DNA from: CAZJAD01 sp964543855
Lineage (GTDB): Bacteria; Electryoneota; RPQS01; DYHQ01
NCBI GenBank assembly: GCA_964543855.1
Contig: CAZJAD010000026.1
Span: 1 to 24,546 of the forward strand
Direction: 5' to 3'
Length of the DNA: 24,546 bases
This document shows positions 8,971 through 16,201 of the stretch, one piece after another. A program made the position numbers and the translations under genes. The notes under the pieces were generated by a model. That model ran no database searches, was not told the origin of the DNA, and saw nothing but the letters and a program-made list of their open reading frames with translations. Within the stretch, counting starts at the first letter, position 1. Each line of letters begins with the position of its first letter.

Positions 8971-9256
8971 TTCCGCTCTAACCGGCTATTCGCTTCCCTA
9001 TACGCGCAACTGCCGTGCCACCCAAGAAGATCAACGGCTTGCGCCTGAGAATAAACGGCCCCAGAGTTCCAACGGCAACAATTACCGTGGCGATTGTCTC
9101 GGCGTGAATTCAGAGAGCCTTCGCCAGCCCCCAACCAAGCTTATTTATATTAGTTTCAAAAGCTTATACCCATTTGGGAACTGGAAGGAATTCAACCAGT
9201 TTTATAAGGTGCCCGTGCCACCTACGGCACTGGTTTTCTTTGTGTAGGAGTTTTCG
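8971..9256. promoter_or_regulatory. Divergent intergenic region of the OMP-like and HtrA genes
   Basis: A 286-nt non-coding region between divergent genes. Around 9137-9170 it becomes strongly AT-rich and holds two copies of AAGCTTAT (9137-9144 and 9160-9167), starting 23 bp apart, about two helical turns, which could be an operator or promoter element. TATAAG at 9203-9208 could be a -10 box, but I see no matching -35. GGAACT at 9177-9182 resembles a sigma-E-type -35 without a clear -10. Promoters are certainly needed here in both directions; exact sites are not established. Confidence 0.4.
9194..9240 (+). promoter_or_regulatory. Leader hairpin with U-rich tail before htrA
   Basis: GTGCC (9215-9219) pairs with GGCAC (9226-9230) over a 6-nt loop. 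AACCA (9194-9198) can pair with TGGTT (9231-9235), leaving a long left-hand bulge. The 3' side runs into TTTTCTTTG, so it resembles a weak intrinsic terminator or attenuator only about 20 nt before the htrA start codon. A thermosensor role is conceivable for a stress protease but is speculation. Confidence 0.35.
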
Positions 9257-10789
9257 ATGGAACACAAGTCTCGTACAACGCTGAAAAATCTGGTTATCGT
9301 TGTCGCCTTAAGTCTCGCTTTCATAGGGCTCGGTGTGGTTCTCTCCGCCCGGCTTGGCTGGACGCCTCCCACCAATGCCCAAGAGAGTCCTCAGGCCGTC
9401 AGTCCGCGCGCCGCAGCTCTGCCGTCAGCTGAGCAAGGGAGCAGCCCATTTGTGGCCGTTGCCAATCGCGTCAAGCCCACGGTCGTGAACATCGTCGCGG
9501 AGAGGAAAGTCGGCAGCGTGGAGATGTGGGATCCTTTCCATTTTTTTGACGATTCTCCCTTCTGGGAATTCTTTCATCGCGACCGCGGCGAGCAGCAGAA
9601 AGAGCCGACCCCTCGTCGAGTCCCAAGCAAGGGCTCCGGCATCATCATTAGTCGCGACGGCTATGTCCTGACGAACAACCACATGGTAGAAGATGCCGTT
9701 CAGGTGCTCGTGAAGCTCGACGACGGCACTGAGCACAAGGCCAAGGTCATCGGCGCCGATCCGGAGACGGATGTCGCCCTCATTCAAATTGATGCCGATT
9801 TCAAGGACTCTCAGGTAGCTGTGCTCGGGAATTCCGACAAAATTCAAATCGGCGACTGGGCGATTGCTATCGGCAATCCGCTCGGCCTCGACTGGACCGT
9901 AACCGTCGGCGTCATTTCAGCCAAGGGACGCACCAACCTGCCCATTCAGGGGGGTGGCCCCAGTTATCAGGATTTTATTCAGACCGATGCGTCCATCAAT
10001 TTCGGTAATTCCGGTGGGCCTCTGTGCAACATCCGCGGAGAAGTCATCGGTATGAACACGGCCATCAACCCATCCGGCCAAGGAATCGGTTTTGCGATAC
10101 CGATCAACCTCGCCACGAAAGTGATCGATCAGCTCAAAACCGCCGGCCGCGTGTCGCGAGGCTATCTGGGGATGCTGCCCCGAGAACTGACTCCGGAACT
10201 CAAGGAGGCCACCGGTGTCAAGCAGGACACCAAGGGCGTTTTCGTGGAACGCGTGGACCCGGACACGCCGGCGGAAAAAGGCGGTCTGGAAGCTGGCGAT
10301 GTCGTTACCAAGGTCGACGGGAAACCGGTCGAAGATGTGACCCAGTTCCGGATGGATATCGCCGACCATCCACCCAACTCGAGCATCACGGCGACGGTTC
10401 TTCGCGATGGCAAAGAGAAGGTACTGAAATTCGCCTTGGCCGATCGCTCTGATTATGCCTCGCGGCTGGGTATCAAGGTGCCCGGTGAGGCCAAGCCGGA
10501 AGAGGAGATGTGGTTGGGTTTCCGCGTGGAGGAGCTGACGCCTTCCAAAGCGCAGGCCATGAACCTTGACGAGGCCACGGGCGTCCTGATCAGCGAGGTT
10601 GATCCCGATGGACCCGCGCACAACAAGTTGAATGCAGGCGATGTTATTGTCAAGATTGACCGCATCGACATCAAGAACATGGACGATTACCGCGCGGCAG
10701 TCAAGAAATTCAAGGATCGCAAGGAAGCGATTCTCTTCCGTCTGATCCGCAACGGCGTCAAGACCTTCGAAGCCATCGAGCCCGAATAA
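9257..10789 (+). CDS. htrA: HtrA/DegP (Do-family) periplasmic serine protease
   Basis: A 510-residue Do-family protease and chaperone that degrades misfolded envelope proteins. The N-terminal hydrophobic segment (about residues 11-31) is a signal peptide or anchor, exporting the rest to the periplasm. The trypsin-like domain carries the triad His142 (T-N-N-H-M-V), Asp172 (E-T-D-V-A-L) and Ser252 (N-F-G-N-S-G-G-P-L). Between anchor and catalytic core is a flexible Q-linker-like stretch rich in aromatic and acidic residues (about 88-120). PDZ1 spans about 285-385 (Y-L-G-M-L) and PDZ2 about 410-505 (W-L-G-F-R-V). Length matches two-PDZ DegP/MucD proteins. The ATG is set by AGGAG at 9246-9250. 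It is monocistronic, followed by a strong terminator. Regulation by envelope stress is expected from the family but no convincing sigma-E site was found. Confidence 0.95.
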   Translation: MEHKSRTTLKNLVIVVALSLAFIGLGVVLSARLGWTPPTNAQESPQAVSPRAAALPSAEQGSSPFVAVANRVKPTVVNIVAERKVGSVEMWDPFHFFDDSPFWEFFHRDRGEQQKEPTPRRVPSKGSGIIISRDGYVLTNNHMVEDAVQVLVKLDDGTEHKAKVIGADPETDVALIQIDADFKDSQVAVLGNSDKIQIGDWAIAIGNPLGLDWTVTVGVISAKGRTNLPIQGGGPSYQDFIQTDASINFGNSGGPLCNIRGEVIGMNTAINPSGQGIGFAIPINLATKVIDQLKTAGRVSRGYLGMLPRELTPELKEATGVKQDTKGVFVERVDPDTPAEKGGLEAGDVVTKVDGKPVEDVTQFRMDIADHPPNSSITATVLRDGKEKVLKFALADRSDYASRLGIKVPGEAKPEEEMWLGFRVEELTPSKAQAMNLDEATGVLISEVDPDGPAHNKLNAGDVIVKIDRIDIKNMDDYRAAVKKFKDRKEAILFRLIRNGVKTFEAIEPE

Positions 10790-10833
10790 GCCTCGTCGTC
10801 TCTCAGCATTTCCTCATAGTCAACAGAAACAGA

Positions 10834-10863
10834 AAACCCCGGCGACAACAGTCGCTGGGGTTT
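10834..10863. terminator. Rho-independent terminator after htrA
   Basis: AAACCCC-G-GCGAC / AACA / GTCGC-T-GGGGTTT forms a near-perfect GC-rich stem with a tetraloop, followed by TTTCTTCTCTT on the plus strand. It lies 44 nt after the htrA stop. The minus reading (AAACCCC...GGGGTTTTCTG) could also stop transcription of the convergent cupin gene. Confidence 0.9.
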
Positions 10864-10875
10864 CTTCTCTTCGCC

Positions 10876-10897
10876 GCGCGTGGGTGCTCTCACGCGC
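10876..10897. repeat. Perfect 7-bp inverted repeat between convergent genes
   Basis: GCGCGTG (10876-10882) and CACGCGC (10891-10897) form a perfect stem with an 8-nt loop, 13 nt beyond the htrA terminator. It lacks a T-tract in either direction. It may support termination of the convergent cupin transcript, or be a protein-binding palindrome. Confidence 0.4.
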
Positions 10898-10948
10898 AAT
10901 GGCGATAATACGAATCTTCTTTCCGGATCTCGCCGTGAAGCTCACAAA

Positions 10949-11275
10949 TCAATGAGGAATGTCCACCCAAAGAACAAAGATTGTTGCCCCATTTCGTGTT
11001 GAAAAAGGACCGTGATCGGTTTCCTTTGGGATAACTCGGAATGCTCCCGCGGAAAAAGTCTTGCCTTGACTCTCGTATTCCCCTTCAAGAACATAGTGGA
11101 TTTCAGTGAGCACATGGCCATGCTCGCTCATTTGCCAGCCCGGTTCGATTTTGAGCAGGATTGCTGTAATGCCTTTGTCTTTGTCGGAAAGGAGCTCTTT
11201 TACCTTTGCACCGGCGGCGTGACGGTGGCTCTCTTTCCATTCAAGCTTCTGAACATTAAGACTGAGTTCTTTCAC
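10949..11275 (-). CDS. Small single-domain cupin protein
   Basis: A 108-residue single cupin barrel. Cupin motif 1 is textbook G(X)5HXH(X)3E(X)6G: Gly46, His52, His54, Glu58, Gly65. Motif 2 supplies Gly77, Pro83 and His88. These three His and one Glu should bind a divalent metal. Substrate is unknown; small cupins include isomerases, dioxygenases and sensor domains. I choose the GTG at 11275 because GGGAGG lies 5 nt upstream (11281-11286). A longer reading would begin at a TTG (11314) with no RBS and would place this Shine-Dalgarno inside the coding region. It follows the radical SAM gene in the same direction (76-nt gap) and may be the last gene of that cluster. Confidence 0.85.
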   Translation of the reverse strand: MKELSLNVQKLEWKESHRHAAGAKVKELLSDKDKGITAILLKIEPGWQMSEHGHVLTEIHYVLEGEYESQGKTFSAGAFRVIPKETDHGPFSTRNGATIFVLWVDIPH

Positions 11276-11351
11276 GGGAACCTCCCTTTTACTTTTTCGG
11301 AGTGAATCTGCCAATCTCTTCCCCGGATAACTGTTCCTAGCGAATCATTTG

Positions 11352-12278
11352 TCAACTCGACCGGACAAAATGAGCCGGAAGAAGGTACTCGCTGTCTTCA
11401 TATTTCACTTTCAACAGCCGCTTATCTTTGAGCATTGCATCAACAGTCCCGGGCTCGGAAAAGCAAACCTCGATATCTAGGGCTTGTTGCAATCGAAGAG
11501 GATGCCGCGAGCCGATTTCAAGAATGGCCTCTCGGGCACCGGGAAATGACGCGAGGCCGAAATCACCCGATTCGTGAAGGGAAATCGTTTCTGCATGTCC
11601 GAGAATTTCTTGGGCACGGAGAATGCGCTCAGGCGAAGGCGGATAAACCCATGTTTCCGCCGGTGGCCGGATGGGAGTCACAATGTAGAGTCGCTTCGGT
11701 GAGATTTGTTCCACCGCCTTCCTGATGTCCTGCAGGGCCTCCTCGGTATCGTTTATCCCCGCTACAAGCATGACCTCTAACCAGAGCTCTCCTGAGTATT
11801 CTTTGTGGAAGTCAATCAGTCCCTGGAGCATGACTTCAAATCTAATACGGCCATGTGGTCGATTAATTAATCGAAAGAGCTGTTCACTTCCGACATCGAG
11901 ACTGGGTAGGACAACATCCGCCGCGAGCAGCTCCTGTCTCACATCCGATTGAAACAGGAGGGAGCCATTGGTGATAACGGCCGTAGGCTTATGGTATCTC
12001 TCCTTGCACTCCCGAATAAGCCAGCCAATGTCCGAGCATAATGTCGGCTCACCATCACCGACAAATGTGATGAAGTCCACATCGGAATTTTCTAACTGCT
12101 CACCGATTTCTGTAAGGATTTCTTCTTTTGGGAAAAAGCTCTCTCTCGATACGCGCAGATGGTTTGTCCTCCCCAACTGACAATAAACACATGAGTACGT
12201 GCATGTCTTCGGCGGGATAGGGCTAACTCCAAGGGATCGTCCTAACCTTCGAGATGGTACAGGACCATAAGTATACAC
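11352..12278 (-). CDS. Radical SAM protein (COG0731-like)
   Basis: A 308-residue radical S-adenosylmethionine enzyme. The N-terminus has Y-G-P-V-P-S-R-R-L-G-R-S-L-G, diagnostic of the COG0731-like radical SAM family (often labelled wyosine-synthase-like), followed by the 4Fe-4S motif C26-T-Y-S-C30-V-Y-C33. The SAM-contacting G-D-G-E-P-T-L segment follows near residue 94. Bacterial members are functionally uncharacterised; the tRNA-wyosine annotation is not safe for bacteria. The start is a GTG; the nearest in-frame upstream codons run into a TAG without another start, and GAGGAG lies 10 nt upstream. It sits 164 nt downstream of the aminotransferase gene on the same strand. The C-terminal 60 residues are an extra small domain. 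Confidence 0.85.
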   Translation of the reverse strand: MYTYGPVPSRRLGRSLGVSPIPPKTCTYSCVYCQLGRTNHLRVSRESFFPKEEILTEIGEQLENSDVDFITFVGDGEPTLCSDIGWLIRECKERYHKPTAVITNGSLLFQSDVRQELLAADVVLPSLDVGSEQLFRLINRPHGRIRFEVMLQGLIDFHKEYSGELWLEVMLVAGINDTEEALQDIRKAVEQISPKRLYIVTPIRPPAETWVYPPSPERILRAQEILGHAETISLHESGDFGLASFPGAREAILEIGSRHPLRLQQALDIEVCFSEPGTVDAMLKDKRLLKVKYEDSEYLLPAHFVRSS

Positions 12279-12403
12279 CTCTAAGTATCTCCTCTATTGC
12301 GACTTACACATTTTGGACTCGGATTGATTTTGTCCATGAGAATGATTCCTTGGCCTTCCTGCTTCAGCGTGATCCTGAGTCCTCCCGATGTCAGAGCATA
12401 ACA

Positions 12404-12429
12404 TGACTTTGCCAAGCGGCTTTTTGTCA
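12404..12429. repeat. Interrupted palindrome in the aminotransferase/radical SAM gap
   Basis: TGAC-TTT-GCC-AAGC-GGC-TTTTT-GTCA reads as two nested inverted repeats within the 164-nt gap 12279-12442. Read on the plus strand it ends in a T-run, like a weak terminator, but both flanking genes run on the minus strand. An operator or mRNA processing hairpin is as likely. No other feature was found in this gap. Confidence 0.3.
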
Positions 12430-12442
12430 CAGATATAGATCA

Positions 12443-13612
12443 CTATTTGAAATACGCCTCCATTCTATCGAACGCCTTATTAATTTCCTCATTAGGAACA
12501 CAGAACGATAGCCTCAGGTGTCCCTGTCCTGTTGGGCCGAAGGCGATTCCGGGTGTTGTCGAAACCTTGCCTTCACTCAAGAGCTTCTTGCAAAAAGTCG
12601 TCGAATCCTGACCTTCCTTCATGAGAATTCTGGGAAACATAAGGTAGGAGCCTCTTGGCTTCTGGTATTCAAAGATAGCTTCGAGACGGTCAAGGCGTTC
12701 GCACATCAGATTGCGTGCCGAGAAATAATGATCCCGGAAAGCCGTCACGCAATCTTGAGGGCCTTTCAAAGCGGCAAGCGCTGCATATTGAGAAACAACC
12801 GGTGCGCAGATCGCAAAGGGAATGTGCGCCTTTGTAATCTGCGGTATGAGTTCCTCATCAGCGTGCAAGTAGCCAATCCGCCAGCCAGTCATCGCATAGG
12901 TTTTCGTAAAAGTATAGCAACTCACCACATTTTTTCTCATTTCCGGGATTGATGCGATACTGAAATGTTTGCGTCCATCAAAAATGAAGTATTCATAGGC
13001 TTCATCGGTGATGACCATTAAGTTCTTCTCCAACGCCACTTGGGCTAACTCACGGAGTTGTTCCTCGGATAATACGGTACCCGTCGGATTGTTGGGAGAG
13101 CAATACATAATCGCTCGCGTCTTGGCAGTGATTGCGCTTCTGATTCCCTCCATATCTAAAGCAAACCCTTCTTCCTCGATTGATGGGACAAGCACGGGTT
13201 TTCCCGAAGCAATAACGACCTGACGAATATGCGTCGAATAGGTTGGAGACGGCAGAATCACTTCATCGCCGGGATCAATCAAAGCCATGACCGCAGCCGC
13301 CAATCCCTCAATAGCCCCCACCGTCACCAATATCTGAGAAGGATTCGCTTCAACATGGTTATCTCTCTTGAGTTTCTGGACAATCTCTTGGCGCAACTCC
13401 GGCAAGCCGGCGTTTTCGGAATAGCCACCGACAAGGCCATTCTTTATTGCTGAAATTGCTCCTTCTTTGATATGGTCCGGAGTGTCGGCTGTTGGCTTTG
13501 CCCAGGACAAAAACGCCACATCTTCGACTTCTTTGGATAGTCGTGTCATTTCGTGGATGGCCGATTTCTGTATCTGCGCGACTCGATTTGACACTCGTCG
13601 GTGCTCTTTCAT
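12443..13612 (-). CDS. PLP-dependent class I/II aminotransferase (aspartate aminotransferase-like)
   Basis: A 389-residue fold-type I aminotransferase. Key residues: S-P-N-N-P-T-G (172-178), PLP-binding Asp203 (T-D-E-A-Y-E), Schiff-base Lys237 (Y-T-F-T-K-T-Y-A-M-T-G-W-R) and Arg245 in W-R-I-G-Y. It matches the aspartate aminotransferase I-gamma group; the precise amino donor cannot be read from sequence. I choose the ATG at 13612: AGGAG lies 8 nt upstream and it leaves 16 nt after the stop of the CGGC gene. A longer in-frame reading from 13657 would overlap that gene. It is third in the string DUF59-CGGC-aminotransferase and is likely co-transcribed. It is not closely similar to the second aminotransferase of the window at 20518. 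Confidence 0.92.
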   Translation of the reverse strand: MKEHRRVSNRVAQIQKSAIHEMTRLSKEVEDVAFLSWAKPTADTPDHIKEGAISAIKNGLVGGYSENAGLPELRQEIVQKLKRDNHVEANPSQILVTVGAIEGLAAAVMALIDPGDEVILPSPTYSTHIRQVVIASGKPVLVPSIEEEGFALDMEGIRSAITAKTRAIMYCSPNNPTGTVLSEEQLRELAQVALEKNLMVITDEAYEYFIFDGRKHFSIASIPEMRKNVVSCYTFTKTYAMTGWRIGYLHADEELIPQITKAHIPFAICAPVVSQYAALAALKGPQDCVTAFRDHYFSARNLMCERLDRLEAIFEYQKPRGSYLMFPRILMKEGQDSTTFCKKLLSEGKVSTTPGIAFGPTGQGHLRLSFCVPNEEINKAFDRMEAYFK

Positions 13613-13628
13613 TTCATTCTCTCCTGTT

Positions 13629-14075
13629 TCAGTCATAAGCCAAGCGAGTTTTCTCATCAGCCAATGTCGGTTGGATAATCTCTTTCCACTCCGGAGATTC
13701 CCAGGTTTTTAGCTTTGCATGCACATCATAGTATTTCTGAGGAATTGGATGGGTCCCAACAACGACGCTTGTTTCATAGCTTGTCTGAATGAAATCGCGG
13801 AAGAAGGTGATATAGGGGCAGGGGGGATATCCGACAACCAATCCCGTGGCGAGGTGAATCACTTCCACGCCGTTCTTCTTCATCTCCGCCGGAGCATATT
13901 CAATGTTTCCACCGGGGCAGCCATCGCAGGTTGTATATCCGACCAATTCAACCTCGCGGTTTTTGTAGATACTGAAAGCTCCTTCTCGATTGCGGAGTGC
14001 TCTCAGACATTTGCCCCCAGCGCAAGTGCGGTAACGGTCGCAGATGATAATCCCGATCTTGATTTTCTTATCCAT
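13629..14075 (-). CDS. CGGC-domain putative metal-binding protein
   Basis: A 148-residue protein with the CGGC-domain signature: C12-D-R-Y-R-T-C18-A-G-G-K-C23, then C50-D-G-C53-P-G-G, C86 in Y-P-P-C-P-Y, and G-T-H109-P. The many conserved Cys plus His suggest binding of a metal or Fe-S cluster. The family is common in anaerobes and has no established biochemical role. It starts at ATG 14075 with an excellent AGGAGG RBS, 22 nt after the DUF59 gene and 16 nt before the aminotransferase gene, so an operon is very likely. Confidence 0.85.
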   Translation of the reverse strand: MDKKIKIGIIICDRYRTCAGGKCLRALRNREGAFSIYKNREVELVGYTTCDGCPGGNIEYAPAEMKKNGVEVIHLATGLVVGYPPCPYITFFRDFIQTSYETSVVVGTHPIPQKYYDVHAKLKTWESPEWKEIIQPTLADEKTRLAYD

Positions 14076-14097
14076 CTTGTTTCCTCCTGAAATTTCT

Positions 14098-14409
14098 TTA
14101 TCCCCTCCATAGGCGCTGGGCTTTTTCCATAAAAGACCGTCGCTCCTCAGGGCTCATCTCCGCCACCTTGTAGCTCAGTTTCGCCCCCATGGCTTGTGCT
14201 GCTTGGGTTAGACTACTGGCAAGGTAACGACGTATCTCCTCCGGGATTCCCAGCACTGGAAATACCAATGTTAGAGAAACCTGCCGACTATCTGGAGAGA
14301 CATCCACATCCCTGATCATTCCCAATTCGAATAGTGTCGCGTTAATTTCCGGATGTTCCACTTTGTGAATCGCTTGGAGAATGTCCTCTTTCGTGATATG
14401 ATCGGTCAT
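14098..14409 (-). CDS. DUF59/MIP18-like iron-sulfur assembly-type protein
   Basis: A 103-residue protein of the MIP18/DUF59 family, which is linked to Fe-S cluster assembly and also forms the N-terminal domain of Mrp/ApbC carriers. Recognisable elements are I-L-Q-A-I-H-K-V-E-H-P-E-I and L-F-E-L-G-M-I-R-D-V, followed by the beta-strand V-S-L-T-L-V-F-P. The Cys usually found after that strand (T-x-x-C-P) is absent; this copy reads F-P-V-L-G-I-P and has no cysteine at all, so cluster binding through it is unlikely. GGAG lies 7 nt before the ATG. It is the first gene of the minus-strand metal/radical cluster; the 93-nt gap upstream (14410-14502) should hold the promoter but I could not assign boxes. 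Confidence 0.75.
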   Translation of the reverse strand: MTDHITKEDILQAIHKVEHPEINATLFELGMIRDVDVSPDSRQVSLTLVFPVLGIPEEIRRYLASSLTQAAQAMGAKLSYKVAEMSPEERRSFMEKAQRLWRG

Positions 14410-14502
14410 AGTCTGACTCCGAATGTATTATGGAAGTTCGTATTAGCGCTTTCTGGGCAATCGCGAATCAAGATGCGAAGTGCGGATAGGAATTATGTTA
14501 AA

Positions 14503-15102
14503 TCATCGGTCCATTCGGTGATTTGCGTCTGAAACCTCGCGATAGCGAAAGCAGTCCACGATGTGGTCATTGACCATCCCCACCGCCTGCATGAACGCAT
14601 AGCAAATCGTAGATCCCACGAATTTGAATCCGCGCGCCTTCAAATCCTTGCTCATGGCCTCAGATTCCGGTGATGTCGCGGGAATATCTTTCATGCTTCG
14701 ATGGTGATTTCGAACCGTTTTCCCGCCGGTGAACTGCCAGATGTACGCGTCGAAGCTTCCGAACTCGCGCTGCACTTCTAAGAAGCATTTCGCGTTCTCA
14801 ATGGCCGCGCGAATCTTGGCGCGGTTGCGGATAATGCCTGCGTCGGCCATCAGCCGCTGAAAATCCCGTTCCGTGTATTTCGCAATTCTTTTGGGATTAA
14901 AATCGTGAAACGCTTTGCGGAAATTCTCGCGCTTCTTCAAAATCGTCGACCAGCTCAGACCGGCTTGCATGCTGTCGAGCAGCATATACTCAAACAGCTT
15001 CCGGTCGTCATGCACCGGCGCGCCCCATTCCGTGTCATGATATTCAATCATCAGCGGATCATCACTCGGCCACGGGCAGCGCTTCAGAATCGTCTTTGTC
15101 AT
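14503..15102 (-). CDS. tag: DNA-3-methyladenine glycosylase I
   Basis: A 199-residue base-excision repair glycosylase that removes 3-methyladenine from alkylated DNA. The Tag zinc-snap ligands are present: Cys9 (K-R-C-P-W), His22 (E-Y-H-D-T-E-W-G), His180 and Cys184 (D-H-I-V-D-C-F). Glu38 (L-F-E) aligns with the catalytic Glu of E. coli Tag. The length is close to the family's usual size. The ATG at 15102 gives the canonical N-terminus and a 16-nt gap after the DprA-like gene; a longer in-frame reading from 15252 would overlap that gene's end. Only a weak RBS is visible, consistent with coupled translation. It is the last gene of the string methyltransferase-RecQ/PRTase-DprA-Tag. Confidence 0.95.
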   Translation of the reverse strand: MTKTILKRCPWPSDDPLMIEYHDTEWGAPVHDDRKLFEYMLLDSMQAGLSWSTILKKRENFRKAFHDFNPKRIAKYTERDFQRLMADAGIIRNRAKIRAAIENAKCFLEVQREFGSFDAYIWQFTGGKTVRNHHRSMKDIPATSPESEAMSKDLKARGFKFVGSTICYAFMQAVGMVNDHIVDCFRYREVSDANHRMDR

Positions 15103-15118
15103 CAGGATTTCTGACTTA

Positions 15119-16192
15119 TTATGTTGTTTTCTTCTTTTTGCCTGGCTTCCGTGGTTTCGGGCTCTCTCGCGGGTGCCATTCAAGCGAAAGCTGTTCTTCG
15201 GATTCCGCGCTTTTGTTCTTTGAAGTCTGAGCCGCACCCAATGTGTCTGCAAGATTTTTGAGTCTGTCCAAAAGTGATATATCCGCTTGAATTGCGTTTG
15301 GTTCGATAGCGATTCCTCCGCGCTTGATCAATCCTCGATTTCCTGTGGGGGCATCTTCATCATCGCGGACAAAGAGGGGCACCCAGCCTTTCTTGAGATT
15401 TTCGAGCGCGCCGCTCCATGTGCCGCCCTTATTCAATTCCGCGCTGACCACAAGTCCAAAATCCGCCATGCCGTAGATCAACTTGTTCCGCTCCATCGCA
15501 CTCCATACATTAAACGCAGCTCTTGGATGAAACGGGGATAGCAGCGCAAGTTGCTCCTCGGCAAGCCAGGAGCGACATGTGCCTGAGACCATTTCGTGTG
15601 CTAAATTTCCCGACAAGATACCCACACCAGTCCCGCCGCGTTCGAGTGCCGCAAGCATTGCTTCGCTATCCACTCCGCGCGCGCCGCCGGAGATGACCTG
15701 AATAGCTTGCTGTGCGCAAACCTCCCCAACTTTGCGCACGAAGGATAACGCGGCTTCATCGGCATCTCTCGAGCCAGCAATCGCCAATCCGCCTCGCGAC
15801 AAAAGCCGCCGATTTCCCGCTCCATAAAGAATTGCTGGAGCGGTTTGCTTCAAGCGCTCCCTCAAGCGCTGCGGATACTTCTCATCGTTGCGGCTCAAGA
15901 CCCACAACCCGATATTTGCCCATTGCTCGACAGCAATGGCCATCGCGCTTCCACGACTCAGCAGGGCGGAGAGCCTCTCCATATCGAAGCTGCTACTTTG
16001 AAATTTCTCCGTCACCCACTGCGAATCTGCCTCGATTAGCGTGGATAACCTCAAACCTTCGCCAGCGAGCCACTGCTCAAACTTGTTGAATTCGGCAAGC
16101 GTCAGAGGTTGAATCGACGATGGCTCGCTTCCGAAAACTCCAGAGAGCAACAGGGTGGCTTGCGTTTCTGTAGATAGAATGTGCTCGTTCAT
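15119..16192 (-). CDS. dprA: DprA/Smf-like DNA-processing protein
   Basis: A 357-residue protein with the DprA Rossmann-like core. It has Y-P-Q-R-L followed by P-A-I-L-Y-G-A-G-N (about 106-127), I-A-G-S-R (138-142) and S-G-G-A-R-G-V-D-S-E-A (168-178). Classical DprA binds ssDNA and loads RecA in natural transformation. This one has an unusual N-terminal region of about 95 residues and, instead of a winged-helix DprA C-terminus, a Lys/Arg/Pro-rich tail. Its gene starts 9 nt after the RecQ-PRTase stop. DprA paired with a PRTase is the arrangement of the ShosTA defence toxin-antitoxin system (ShosA is DprA-like), so it may be an immune antitoxin rather than a competence factor. Function by context is inference. 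Confidence 0.88.
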   Translation of the reverse strand: MNEHILSTETQATLLLSGVFGSEPSSIQPLTLAEFNKFEQWLAGEGLRLSTLIEADSQWVTEKFQSSSFDMERLSALLSRGSAMAIAVEQWANIGLWVLSRNDEKYPQRLRERLKQTAPAILYGAGNRRLLSRGGLAIAGSRDADEAALSFVRKVGEVCAQQAIQVISGGARGVDSEAMLAALERGGTGVGILSGNLAHEMVSGTCRSWLAEEQLALLSPFHPRAAFNVWSAMERNKLIYGMADFGLVVSAELNKGGTWSGALENLKKGWVPLFVRDDEDAPTGNRGLIKRGGIAIEPNAIQADISLLDRLKNLADTLGAAQTSKNKSAESEEQLSLEWHPRESPKPRKPGKKKKTT

Positions 16193-16201
16193 GAGAAAAG
16201 C

